Shown: in pieces, positions 27,687 to 36,217 of the stretch
Numbering within the stretch: position 1 is the stretch's first letter
Layout: every line of letters begins with the position of its first letter
Assembly: GCF_013488205.1 (NCBI RefSeq)
Contig: NZ_CP040908.1
Span: 3,474,001-3,538,000 of the forward strand
Length of the DNA: 64,000 nucleotides
Direction: 5' to 3'
Origin: Empedobacter falsenii
Lineage (GTDB): Bacteria; Bacteroidota; Bacteroidia; Flavobacteriales; Weeksellaceae
Made by a program: the position numbers and the translations under genes
Notes under the pieces: model-generated
What the model was told of the DNA's origin: nothing
The model's database searches: none
Seen by the model: only the letters and a program-made list of their open reading frames with translations

Positions 27687-28928
27687 TTAAGCATCTAATT
27701 CTCCAGCGATCAAATTCAAACTACTCATTGTAATAATGGCATCTGAAATCATTGATCCTTCGATCAATTCTGGATAAGCTTGATAATAAATGAAACAAGG
27801 TCTACGGAAATGTAAACGGTATGGCGAACGTCCACCATCAGAAACAAAATAATAACCCAACTCGCCATTTGCAGCTTCTATTGAATTATAAATTTCTCCT
27901 TTTGGCATATCTACCTCTCCCATAATAATTTTGAAGTGATAGATTAACGCTTCCATTTTTGTGTAAACATCTTTCTTTAGTGGTAAATAGAAGTCTGGAG
28001 CATCGGCATGATATTGCGTAGCTTCTTCTCCTTCTAATGCATCAATCTTTGCAATTGCTTGTTTGATGATGCTTAAACTTTGCCACATTTCTTGACCACG
28101 AACTAAGAATCTATCGTAACAATCCCCCGTTGTACCAACTGGAATATCGAATTCGAATTCTTCGTAACGAGAATATGGTTTCGCTACACGAACATCATAA
28201 TCTACACCAGCCGCACGTAAATTTGGTCCTGTGAAACCATAATTTAATGCACGCTCAGCCGAAATTCCTCCAACTCCTTGTGTACGATCCATAAAAATAC
28301 GGTTACGTAAAAATAAGTTTTCAAACTCTGTTAAGACATCTGGAAACTCTCTCACGAAACGATGGATTTTTGTCCATGCAACTTCAGAAAAATCACGTTC
28401 GAAACCTCCGATACGACCAATATTTGTTGTTAAACGAGAACCACAAATTTCTTCGTAAATCTCATAAATCAACTCACGATATTTCATCATATAAAGGAAT
28501 CCTGTAAATGCTCCTGTATCAACACCCATAATCGAATTACATACGATATGATCTGCCATACGAGCCAATTCCATAATGATAACACGCAAATAAGAAACAC
28601 GTTTTGGAACTTCAATTCCAACGAATTTCTCAACTGTCATGTGCCAACCTAAGTTATTTAACGGAGCCGAACAATAATTCAAACGGTCTGTCAAAGGTGT
28701 AATTTGGTACAAAGGTTTGCGTTCAGCAATTTTCTCAAAAGCGCGGTGAATATACCCAACTGTAGGAACCGCAGATTTGATGATTTCACCATCAATCTCT
28801 AAAATATTTTGAAATACCCCATGTGTTGCAGGATGCGTAGGCCCTAAGTTTAAGGTAATTGTGCTTTTTTCTAACGAACCATCTGGAAGATCAAGATGCT
28901 TTAATTTTTTAGTTTTCTCTTTTCCCAT
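27687..28928 (-). CDS. nuoD: NADH-quinone oxidoreductase subunit D
   Basis: The 413-residue subunit is related to the large subunit of NiFe hydrogenases and forms the quinone-binding site with NuoB and NuoH. The family segment LGPTHPATHGVF near residue 28 holds the key histidine. The end of the protein has GRSPYRLHFRRPCF, where hydrogenase cysteines have been lost, as expected for complex I. It is separate from nuoC, not fused. Confidence 0.97.
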   Translation of the reverse strand: MGKEKTKKLKHLDLPDGSLEKSTITLNLGPTHPATHGVFQNILEIDGEIIKSAVPTVGYIHRAFEKIAERKPLYQITPLTDRLNYCSAPLNNLGWHMTVEKFVGIEVPKRVSYLRVIIMELARMADHIVCNSIMGVDTGAFTGFLYMMKYRELIYEIYEEICGSRLTTNIGRIGGFERDFSEVAWTKIHRFVREFPDVLTEFENLFLRNRIFMDRTQGVGGISAERALNYGFTGPNLRAAGVDYDVRVAKPYSRYEEFEFDIPVGTTGDCYDRFLVRGQEMWQSLSIIKQAIAKIDALEGEEATQYHADAPDFYLPLKKDVYTKMEALIYHFKIIMGEVDMPKGEIYNSIEAANGELGYYFVSDGGRSPYRLHFRRPCFIYYQAYPELIEGSMISDAIITMSSLNLIAGELDA

Positions 28929-28930
28929 GG

Positions 28931-29470
28931 TTAATTTGCTTTTACATTAAAACCTCCATAATTGAAATCACCACCACGACCAAACATATCGTCGTCTTTG
29001 TCTTTACGCGTTTGATCCTCTAATGGAAACTCTTTGCGTAATGGATGATAATCCATTTCTGGGACATTCATGACACGAATTAAATTTGGATGTCCTACAA
29101 AATCAACTCCATAGAAATCATACGCTTCGCGCTCTAACCAGTTAGCTGTTTCGAATAATTTAGTTGCTGTAAAAATCGAAGGTTTCTCGATTGGCAAAAC
29201 AAATTTTAATCGAACTTCAACTCCTTCGTATAGATTATAAACTAAATAGGTTACAACCAATTCTTCTCCAACATTATTAGGATAATGAATGGCTGTTAAA
29301 TCCTTCAAAAATTTGAAAGACAATTGCTCATCATCATATAAATATTGTAAAATCTTTAGATTGAAATCTTTGTTAGCGTATAAAGTCAATACACCGAAAT
29401 GCTCTTCGTATCCGTATATATTTTCTTGAAACTTCTGAACCAAACGGTCTTTTATAAATGAATTGTCCAT
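28931..29470 (-). CDS. nuoC: NADH-quinone oxidoreductase subunit C
   Basis: The 179-residue subunit of the peripheral arm has the 30-kDa signature in the segment EREAYDFYGVDFVGHPNLIR followed by the DYHPLRKEFPLE tail. It lies 2 nt before nuoD and 9 nt after nuoB. Confidence 0.95.
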   Translation of the reverse strand: MDNSFIKDRLVQKFQENIYGYEEHFGVLTLYANKDFNLKILQYLYDDEQLSFKFLKDLTAIHYPNNVGEELVVTYLVYNLYEGVEVRLKFVLPIEKPSIFTATKLFETANWLEREAYDFYGVDFVGHPNLIRVMNVPEMDYHPLRKEFPLEDQTRKDKDDDMFGRGGDFNYGGFNVKAN

Positions 29471-29479
29471 TATTTCAAC

Positions 29480-30052
29480 TTATTTAATTCCATAACTTGC
29501 TAAAAGTTGTTGATATTCTTCGCTACTTCTACGACGAACACTTTCGCTCTCTACTAACTCCTGAATACGCATTACACCATCAATAATTGCTTCTGGACGA
29601 GGCGGACAACCTGGCACATAAACGTCGACTGGAATTACTTCATCAATTCCTTGTAAAACCGAATATGTATCAAAAATTCCTCCCGAACTTGCACAAGCTC
29701 CAACAGCAATTACCCAACGAGGTTCTGCCATTTGAATGTAAACTTGCTTCAGAACTGGCGCCATTTTTTTAGAAATTGTACCCATTACCATCAACAAATC
29801 GCACTGACGAGGCGTAAAAGCCAAACGTTCAGATCCAAAACGTGCCAAATCGTATGTCGAACCCATAGTCGCCATAAACTCGATTCCACAACAACTTGTC
29901 GCAAATGGTAAAGGCCAAATAGAGTTTTTACGCGCTAATCCAACCACTTTTGATAGTTGCATCGCCATAAAACCTTCACCTTCAAAACCACCTGGAGACT
30001 CTACAATCTTCACATTGGTATTGTGTGTTACTGGTCTTTTATTATGAATCAT
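29480..30052 (-). CDS. nuoB: NADH-quinone oxidoreductase subunit B
   Basis: The 190-residue subunit holds the terminal cluster N2 that reduces quinone. The ligands are visible as the tandem cysteines in ATSCCGIEFM, VGACASSGG and VPGCPPRPEA. It sits second in the operon after nuoA. Confidence 0.97.
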   Translation of the reverse strand: MIHNKRPVTHNTNVKIVESPGGFEGEGFMAMQLSKVVGLARKNSIWPLPFATSCCGIEFMATMGSTYDLARFGSERLAFTPRQCDLLMVMGTISKKMAPVLKQVYIQMAEPRWVIAVGACASSGGIFDTYSVLQGIDEVIPVDVYVPGCPPRPEAIIDGVMRIQELVESESVRRRSSEEYQQLLASYGIK

Positions 30053-30081
30053 TATACTATTATTTTAGAATTTTAATCGCT

Positions 30082-30447
30082 CTATTTTTCCCAATTAAGA
30101 GCTCCTTTTTTGCGTACATACAAGTACATCACAAAGAATAATCCAACGAATGTTACAACTGCTGCAAAACCTTCCCAACCTAATTCTTTAAAATTCGCTG
30201 CATACGGATAAAAGAAGATCACCTCTACGTCGAATAACACGAATAAAATGGCTACTAGGAAGTATTTAATTGCAAATGGCTGTCTTGCATTTCCTACTTT
30301 CTCAATCCCAGACTCGAAATTCTCTAATTTTTCGTCTGTTTTTCTGGACGGCCCAAGCAAATGTGTCGCAACGATAGTACCCGCTACAAACGCAAAAGCA
30401 ACCACAAAAAGGATGAGAATAGGAATATAACTTGATGCTGTTTCCAT
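30082..30447 (-). CDS. nuoA: NADH-quinone oxidoreductase subunit A
   Basis: The 121-residue three-helix membrane subunit is the first gene of the operon. The conserved loop with Glu, Ser and Gly (KLENFESGIEKVGNARQPF) is present, as is the helix containing LFDVEVIFFYP. The upstream region to the mfd terminator must hold the nuo promoter, but I cannot identify a good TAnnTTTG match there. Confidence 0.96.
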   Translation of the reverse strand: METASSYIPILILFVVAFAFVAGTIVATHLLGPSRKTDEKLENFESGIEKVGNARQPFAIKYFLVAILFVLFDVEVIFFYPYAANFKELGWEGFAAVVTFVGLFFVMYLYVRKKGALNWEK

Positions 30448-30599
30448 AACTACTTTACTATTTTTCCAACTAATATTTTATCGATAAAAATAATAATAAA
30501 ATATCATATTATTTATGTAAATTAGTTTTCAGCTAGTTATAGTTCTTTATATGATAAATTATATATTATTTATCTATATCGGAAGTTTGATGATTGAAT
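30448..30599. other. AT-rich intergenic region upstream of nuoA
   Basis: About 150 nt of very AT-rich sequence lie between the mfd terminator and nuoA. The nuo promoter is expected here. I see no ORF with support, no leader peptide and no clear sigma-A box. Confidence 0.5.
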
Positions 30600-30634
30600 A
30601 AAAAAAGGAGAACTAACAACTTGGTCAATTCTCC
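30600..30634 (-). terminator. Rho-independent terminator of mfd
   Basis: Arms GGAGAA and TTCTCC (30607-30612 and 30629-30634) flank a 16-nt loop and, on the minus strand, run into at least six U residues. It separates mfd from the nuo operon. Confidence 0.75.
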
Positions 30635-30674
30635 CTATGTATTTTATTAGATTACTAATTAAAACTTAAAAAAG

Positions 30675-33600
30675 TTAATGAATTAATAAATTTTGTAGAT
30701 TTTGCAGTGCTTCATGCACAGTTTTAATATGTTCAAATCGTACTAACAATGTTGGATACTCTTCTCCTTTTTTGGGTGATTTTTCCTTAAAACTGATGTT
30801 TTTAGGGTTATTTTGAACGTAATTTAAAATTAATCTAAATTCTTCTGACTGATAAAATTCGCTTTGTGGTTTATTAATAAAATAAGCCAACAAAATTCCA
30901 TTTTTCATCACCAAGCGTTCGAAACCTAATTTTTTACTGATCCATTTCAATTGAATTGATTCCAATAAATTTTCGGCTTCAATTGGTAATTTTCCGAAGC
31001 GGTCAATCAAATTATTTTTAAACGTTTGTAAATCTGTTTCAGTTTCGATATCAGCTAATTCTTTGTATAACAACAAACGTTCTTCCGAACTTTCAATGTA
31101 TTCATCTGGGAACATAATTTGTAAATCCGAATCAATCTGTACATCCGAAACATAGGATTTTACTTCTCCCGATTTTTGATCTTCGAACAAATCTTTGAAA
31201 TCTGTTTCTTTCAATTCTTCAATCGCTTCATTCAAGATTTTTTGATACGTTTCGAAACCGATATCCATCATAAATCCTGTTTGCTCCGCACCTAAAAGAT
31301 TTCCCGCTCCACGAATTTCTAAATCTTTCATGGCAATATTAAATCCTGATCCTAAATCAGAAAACTGCTCAATTGCTTGCAAACGTTTACGCGCTTCGTC
31401 CGTTAAAACCGAAAGTGGCGGCGCAACCAAATAACAGAACGCTTTGCGGTTACTACGACCAACACGCCCACGCATTTGATGCAAATCCGCCAAACCAAAA
31501 TTCTGCGCATCATTAATTAAAATCGTATTCGCATTCGGAACATCCAAACCAGATTCGATAATTGTTGTTGACACAAAAACATCATATCGACCATCAATAA
31601 AATCGAGCAAAACAGCCTCTAATTCTTTCCCATCCATCTGTCCATGACCAATCGCCACACGCGCATCAGGAACTAATCGTTGCACCATTCCTGCAATATC
31701 TTTCAACGATTGCACACGATTGTGAATGATATAAACTTGTCCACCACGTTGCATTTCGTACATAATCGCATCACGGAAAATCTCTTCATTGAAACCAACC
31801 AATTGTGTATCGACAGGTTGTCTATTTGGTGGAGGAGTTTTGATAACCGACAAATCTCGAGCAGCCATCAACGAAAATTGAAGTGTACGCGGAATTGGCG
31901 TCGCTGTCAAGGTTAATGTATCAATATTTTCGCGAAGTGTTTTCAATTTATCTTTTACACCAACACCAAATTTATGCTCTTCATCCACAATTAATAATCC
32001 CAAATCTTTGTACTCAATTTTTGGATTAACCAATTGATGCGTCCCAATCACAATATCAACTTGACCAGATTTTAAACCATCTAAAACGGCCTTTTTCTTT
32101 GCTCCTGTTACAAATCGATTGAGATAAGCTACTTTCACAGGCAAATCTCGTAAACGCTCTGAAAATGTTTTGAAATGTTGAAAAGCCAAAATCGTTGTTG
32201 GAACCAAAACAGCAACTTGCTTTCCATCTACTGCAGCTTTCATCGCCGCACGAATCGCGACTTCCGTTTTCCCGAAACCTACATCACCACAAACCAGGCG
32301 ATCCATAGGGCGTTCAGATTCCATATCAGCTTTCACATCTTGCGTCGCTTTGTACTGATCGGGCGTATCTTCATAAATAAAAGAAGCTTCCAACTCATTT
32401 TGTAAATATGTATCAGGAGAATACGCGAAGCCTTTTCTAGCACGACGTTTCGCATATAATTTAATCAAATCGAAGGCAATTTCTTTTACTTTAGCTTTGG
32501 TTTTATTCTTTAAATTTTTCCAAGCTGGTGAACCAAGTTTCGAGATTTTTGGCTCAGCGCCATCTTTTCCTCTAAACTTCGCAATTTTATGCAACGAATG
32601 AATATTAACGTACAGAATATCATTATTTTGATAAATCAATTTGATTGATTCTTGCGTTACGCCATTATTATTCAATCTTACCAAACCAGCAAATTTTCCA
32701 ATTCCGTAATCGATATGCGTCACAAAATCTCCAACTTGCAACGAATTGATTTCCTTTAGCGTAATCGCTTCTTTTTTGGAAAATGAATTTCGAAGATTGA
32801 ATTTATGATAACGTCCAAAAATCTGATGATCGGTATAACATGTTAATTTGATTTCTTCATCAATGAAACCTTGATAAATAGAACCCAAAACTGGAATGTA
32901 AGAAACTTCTTTTCCAATATCATCAAAAATTTCTTCAAAACGTTTGATTTGATTTTCATTGGAGCAAATCAGTGCATTTTTGAAACCTTCGTTTTTGTGT
33001 TCATTCAAATCATCAATTAGTAATTCGAATTGTTTGTTAAAACTTGGTTGAGGTTTGAATGGTGATTCTATTTCTTCAACTGTTTCAAAATAAGATTTCA
33101 TCGAACATTCAATCACTCCAAAAGATGAAATTTGTTGAAGAAAAGCATTTTTATTCAAAAATAATTGATTCGGTTCTGCTTGTTTAATTTCTCCTTTTAA
33201 TTCAGCAAAAGCATTTTCAGCTTGTTCAAAATTCTTGGTAATTTGTTTTGCTAAAACAGAAATATTTTTGGCGATAATTAAACTATCCTTCGAAATATAT
33301 TCTAAAAAACTCTCTCGCTTTTCATTAATCGATTTACTTTCAAGATTCGGAATAATCGTAATTTCTTTGGTCGTTGCAATAGACAATTGATTCTCGATAT
33401 CAAACGTTCTGATGGTTTCAACTTCATCTCCAAACAACGAAATTCGATAAGGGTGTTCATTCGAAAACGAAAAAACATCTATAATTCCTCCACGAATCGA
33501 GAATTCTCCCGGCTCAGAAACAAAATCAACACGATGAAAATTATAAGAGGATAAAACTTCCGTTAAGAAATCAATCCCCAAATCATTCCCAACCTTTACT

Positions 33601-34043
33601 TTAAGCGTATTCGTAGAAAGCGCTTTTTTTGTTACCACTTTTTCAGACAAGGCTTCTGCGTACGTCACCACAATTTTTGGTCGTTTCGAATGCGATAACA
33701 CATTTAAAACCTCTGTTCTGATGACAACATTCGCATTATTTACTTCCTCAATTTCGTAAGGACGCTTGTAAGATGACGGGAAAAATAGAATTTGTTCTTT
33801 ATCAAACAAAGTTTCCAAATCATTCAACACATAAGCCGCTTCTTCTTTGTCATCAAAAATTAGAATCGTTGGTCGCGCAACACGATCATATAAATGACCC
33901 GTTAAAATACTCAATCCTGAACCTAAAAAACCTTTGATATTGACTTTATGCTGTGGATTATTTTTAAAATTGACAATAAGCTTCTGTACGAAATCTGAAG
34001 AATCGTATAAGCTAAAAACGTTGTGAATAGTTTTCTGTTCCAA
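30675..34043 (-). CDS. mfd: transcription-repair coupling factor
   Basis: Mfd is a DNA translocase that removes RNA polymerase stalled at lesions and recruits UvrA. The protein of about 1122 residues has the UvrB-like N-terminal region, the RNA-polymerase-interacting domain around GDFVTHIDYGIGKF, the helicase motif I GDVGFGKTEVA, the DEEH box, the QMRGRVGRS motif and the C-terminal TRCF domain. The frame extends to 34085 through a TTG, but a TATATTTG box lies inside that extension. I therefore favour the TTG codon at 34043 as start; no ATG is available in the first 100 codons. The start is uncertain by about 14 residues. Confidence 0.93.
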   Translation of the reverse strand: MEQKTIHNVFSLYDSSDFVQKLIVNFKNNPQHKVNIKGFLGSGLSILTGHLYDRVARPTILIFDDKEEAAYVLNDLETLFDKEQILFFPSSYKRPYEIEEVNNANVVIRTEVLNVLSHSKRPKIVVTYAEALSEKVVTKKALSTNTLKVKVGNDLGIDFLTEVLSSYNFHRVDFVSEPGEFSIRGGIIDVFSFSNEHPYRISLFGDEVETIRTFDIENQLSIATTKEITIIPNLESKSINEKRESFLEYISKDSLIIAKNISVLAKQITKNFEQAENAFAELKGEIKQAEPNQLFLNKNAFLQQISSFGVIECSMKSYFETVEEIESPFKPQPSFNKQFELLIDDLNEHKNEGFKNALICSNENQIKRFEEIFDDIGKEVSYIPVLGSIYQGFIDEEIKLTCYTDHQIFGRYHKFNLRNSFSKKEAITLKEINSLQVGDFVTHIDYGIGKFAGLVRLNNNGVTQESIKLIYQNNDILYVNIHSLHKIAKFRGKDGAEPKISKLGSPAWKNLKNKTKAKVKEIAFDLIKLYAKRRARKGFAYSPDTYLQNELEASFIYEDTPDQYKATQDVKADMESERPMDRLVCGDVGFGKTEVAIRAAMKAAVDGKQVAVLVPTTILAFQHFKTFSERLRDLPVKVAYLNRFVTGAKKKAVLDGLKSGQVDIVIGTHQLVNPKIEYKDLGLLIVDEEHKFGVGVKDKLKTLRENIDTLTLTATPIPRTLQFSLMAARDLSVIKTPPPNRQPVDTQLVGFNEEIFRDAIMYEMQRGGQVYIIHNRVQSLKDIAGMVQRLVPDARVAIGHGQMDGKELEAVLLDFIDGRYDVFVSTTIIESGLDVPNANTILINDAQNFGLADLHQMRGRVGRSNRKAFCYLVAPPLSVLTDEARKRLQAIEQFSDLGSGFNIAMKDLEIRGAGNLLGAEQTGFMMDIGFETYQKILNEAIEELKETDFKDLFEDQKSGEVKSYVSDVQIDSDLQIMFPDEYIESSEERLLLYKELADIETETDLQTFKNNLIDRFGKLPIEAENLLESIQLKWISKKLGFERLVMKNGILLAYFINKPQSEFYQSEEFRLILNYVQNNPKNISFKEKSPKKGEEYPTLLVRFEHIKTVHEALQNLQNLLIH

Positions 34044-34050
34044 AGTTTTG

Positions 34051-34058
34051 CAAATATA
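34051..34058 (-). promoter_or_regulatory. candidate -7 element of mfd
   Basis: On the minus strand this reads TATATTTG, an exact TAnnTTTG match. A TTG lies 24 nt upstream (34083-34085), just outside the usual spacing. Transcription would begin almost at the proposed TTG start codon, giving a leaderless or near-leaderless message. Confidence 0.45.
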
Positions 34059-34157
34059 AAATTTTATAAACTTATTTTTAAACAATCTTCAAAAAAAGCA
34101 ATGTTAAAATGCGAATTTTTAATTAATGAAAATTTTTCGGAAAATTTATAAAAAAAG

Positions 34158-34191
34158 TTGAGCTAAGTTAAAAAAATTAATCCTAGCTTTG
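34158..34191 (+). promoter_or_regulatory. promoter of the ilv operon and its leader
   Basis: TTG at 34158-34160 and TAGCTTTG at 34184-34191 match the Bacteroidota -33 and -7 elements with a 23-nt spacer. The predicted transcript begins about 34197, shortly before the first leader peptide start at 34210. Confidence 0.65.
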
Positions 34192-34209
34192 ATTTATCAA
34201 AAAAAGAAA

Positions 34210-34278
34210 ATGAAATTAGTTCACAACATTATCAACTTGATTATTTTAGTCATTCTTATTCCAAGGAGTGGTAATTAG
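34210..34278 (+). CDS. ilv leader peptide 1 (Ile/Leu/Val-rich)
   Basis: The 22-codon ORF starts with ATG after a purine-rich stretch and ends TAG. Twelve of its 22 residues are Ile, Leu or Val, mostly in the run from codon 7 to 17, and it ends Pro-Arg-Ser-Gly-Asn. It fits a sensor for charged branched-chain tRNAs. A ribosome that stalls in the run leaves the last codons (AAGGAGTGG, 34263-34271) free to pair with 34307-34315 and block the terminator that follows. Confidence 0.85.
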   Translation: MKLVHNIINLIILVILIPRSGN

Positions 34279-34333
34279 TTGTGTACGTACAAAATAACAA
34301 TTAAAGCCACTTCTTAACGAGGTGGCTTTTTTT
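34263..34333 (+). promoter_or_regulatory. ilv attenuator 1 (antiterminator and terminator)
   Basis: Two mutually exclusive hairpins are visible. The antiterminator pairs AAGGAGTGG (34263-34271, inside the leader ORF) with CCACTTCTT (34307-34315), 9 bp with one G-U pair. The terminator pairs AAAGCCAC (34303-34310) with GTGGCTTT (34322-34329), extends inward, and ends in a T-run to 34333. The two share the arm at 34307-34310. Confidence 0.82.
34303..34333 (+). terminator. attenuator terminator 1 of the ilv operon
   Basis: The stem has 8 bp around GCCAC/GTGGC plus flanking A-T pairs, and seven T residues follow. It lies 24 nt after the stop of leader peptide 1 and upstream of any structural gene. 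Confidence 0.85.
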
Positions 34334-34360
34334 ATGGAGAAAAATTAATTAAACAATATT

Positions 34361-34435
34361 ATGCAAAACAATTTCGTCATTATTATCATTATTATTTTAG
34401 TCTTGGTCTTACGATTAGGAAAGGTGGTTTTATGA
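34361..34435 (+). CDS. ilv leader peptide 2 (six consecutive Ile codons)
   Basis: The 24-codon ORF starts with ATG and ends TGA. Sixteen residues are Ile, Leu or Val, including six Ile codons in a row (codons 7-12) followed by LVLVL. Its last codons (AAAGGTGG, 34420-34427) are complementary to the 5' arm of the second terminator. This is a second, independent sensor of the same class. Confidence 0.85.
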   Translation: MQNNFVIIIIIILVLVLRLGKVVL

Positions 34436-34489
34436 CGAATTTTTTGAACGATTTTTTATGAGCCACCTTTATTCAAGGTGGCTTTTTTT
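34420..34489 (+). promoter_or_regulatory. ilv attenuator 2 (antiterminator and terminator)
   Basis: The antiterminator pairs AAAGGTGGTT (34420-34429, inside the leader ORF) with AGCCACCTTT (34461-34470), 10 bp with one G-U pair. The terminator pairs AGCCACCTT (34461-34469) with AAGGTGGCT (34475-34483), a perfect 9-bp stem followed by T residues to 34489. Both hairpins need the same arm, so they exclude each other. Confidence 0.85.
34461..34489 (+). terminator. attenuator terminator 2 of the ilv operon
   Basis: A perfect 9-bp stem with a 5-nt loop is followed by a run of seven T residues, 36 nt before the ilvD start codon. Confidence 0.88.
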
Positions 34490-34525
34490 ATGTTTTTAAT
34501 ACAAACAAATGTCAAATAAACAGTG

Positions 34526-36217
34526 ATGAAAAACAACAACGAAGCACTAAACAAACACAGCCGAACCGTAACGCAAGATGACACTTTACCCGCGTCACAA
34601 GCGATGTTACATGGGATTGGCCTAACTAACGAAGACCTAAAAAAACCACTAATCGGAATTGCAAGTATGGGATACGATGGAAATACTTGCAATATGCACC
34701 TGAATCAATTTGCGCAGTTGGTACAAGACGGAATGAAAGCCGAAAACCTAATCGGATTGAAGTTCAATACTATCGGAATTAGCGATGGAATTACCAACGG
34801 AACTTCTGGAATGCGCTACTCTTTGGTAAGTAGAGAAATCATCGCAGATTCGATCGAAACTGTTTGTGCAGGCCACTTTTACGATGGCGTAATCACAATA
34901 CCAGGTTGTGATAAAAACATGCCTGGATCGATTATGGCAATGGGACGTTTGAATCGTCCTTCAATCATGATTTATGGTGGAACAATTGCTCCTGGACATT
35001 ACAAAGAAGAGGAATTAAACATTGTCTCTGCATTTGAAGCATTAGGTAAAAAATTAAACGGAAATCTTGATGACAAAGATTTTTGTGGAATCATTCAAAA
35101 TGCATGTCCTGGTCCGGGCGCTTGCGGCGGAATGTACACAGCAAACACGATGGCAGCGGCGATTGAAGCTATGGGAATGAGTTTACCTTATTCTTCATCT
35201 TATCCTGCTCTTAGTCAAGAAAAGAAAAACGAATGTACTACTTCGGCGCATTACCTAAGAATTTTATTAGAAAAAGATATTAAACCAAGTGATATCATCA
35301 CGAAGAATTCTTTAGAAAATGCCATCAAAACGATTGTTTTTTTAGGCGGAAGTACAAATGCTGTTTTGCACTTATTAGCAATTGCGGCTACAATGAACAT
35401 CGAATTATCATTAGACGATATACAAGCAATAAACGATAAAACACCAGTAATAGCAGACTTAAAACCTAGTGGAAAATACTTGATGGAACATTTGAGTAAA
35501 GTTGGAGGAGTTCCTGCTGTTTTAAAATATATGTTACAAGAAGGATTAATCGATGGAAGCTGTTTAACGGTTACTGGAAAAACATTAGCAGAAAATTTAG
35601 CATCAGTTCCTGATTTAGATTTCTCTAAGCAAAATATTATTCGTCCATTATCTAATCCCATAAAAGAAACTGGACACTTACAAATGCTTTACGGAAACCT
35701 TGCTCCAGGCGGATCAGTGTCAAAAATATCTGGAAAAGAAGGTTTCTATTTCAAAGGAAAAGCACAAGTTTTTAATAGCGAAGTTGAAGTTCTGAAAGCA
35801 ATTGAAGATTTACAAATCAAAGCTGGAAGTGTTATCGTCATCCGAAACGAAGGACCAAAAGGAGGTCCTGGAATGCCAGAAATGTTGAAACCAACCTCTG
35901 CCATTATCGGCGCTGGATTGGGAGATAAAGTCGCTTTAATTACTGATGGACGATTTAGTGGCGGAACACACGGATTTGTCGTCGGTCACATCACACCAGA
36001 AGCTTTTGAAGGAGGTCCAATCGCATTAGTCGAAAATGATGACCTCATCGAAATTGACATCAACAAGAATGAATTGAATCTTTTGGTTGATGAAAAAACA
36101 TTAGAAAATCGAAAAAATAACTGGAAACAACCCGCATTAAAAGTAAAAAATGGAGTCTTATACAAATACGCAAAGCAAGTCGGAAACGCTTCAGAAGGAT
36201 GTCTTACTGACCAATAA
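34526..36217 (+). CDS. ilvD: dihydroxy-acid dehydratase
   Basis: This iron-sulfur dehydratase converts dihydroxy acids to the 2-keto acids preceding valine and isoleucine. I start at the ATG at 34526 (563 residues), because the GTG immediately before it is less likely. Cluster-binding cysteines are visible in [11 protein letters not shown] and [12 protein letters not shown], and the C-terminal substrate region has [15 protein letters not shown]. It is the first structural gene of the operon, behind two attenuators. Its end overlaps the ilvB start by 68 nt. Confidence 0.96.
   Translation: MKNNNEALNKHSRTVTQDDTLPASQAMLHGIGLTNEDLKKPLIGIASMGYDGNTCNMHLNQFAQLVQDGMKAENLIGLKFNTIGISDGITNGTSGMRYSLVSREIIADSIETVCAGHFYDGVITIPGCDKNMPGSIMAMGRLNRPSIMIYGGTIAPGHYKEEELNIVSAFEALGKKLNGNLDDKDFCGIIQNACPGPGACGGMYTANTMAAAIEAMGMSLPYSSSYPALSQEKKNECTTSAHYLRILLEKDIKPSDIITKNSLENAIKTIVFLGGSTNAVLHLLAIAATMNIELSLDDIQAINDKTPVIADLKPSGKYLMEHLSKVGGVPAVLKYMLQEGLIDGSCLTVTGKTLAENLASVPDLDFSKQNIIRPLSNPIKETGHLQMLYGNLAPGGSVSKISGKEGFYFKGKAQVFNSEVEVLKAIEDLQIKAGSVIVIRNEGPKGGPGMPEMLKPTSAIIGAGLGDKVALITDGRFSGGTHGFVVGHITPEAFEGGPIALVENDDLIEIDINKNELNLLVDEKTLENRKNNWKQPALKVKNGVLYKYAKQVGNASEGCLTDQ

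Noticed and set aside
34432-34461. A nine-codon ORF overlapping the stop of ilv leader 2 (ATGA)
   Set aside because: It contains two Leu and three Phe but no Ile/Val run, and such short AT-rich ORFs arise by chance. It ends exactly at the terminator arm, so it could matter, but I see no separate evidence.
35251-35661. 136-codon ORF antisense to ilvD
   Set aside because: It is a shadow of the highly conserved ilvD frame, without start context or family resemblance.
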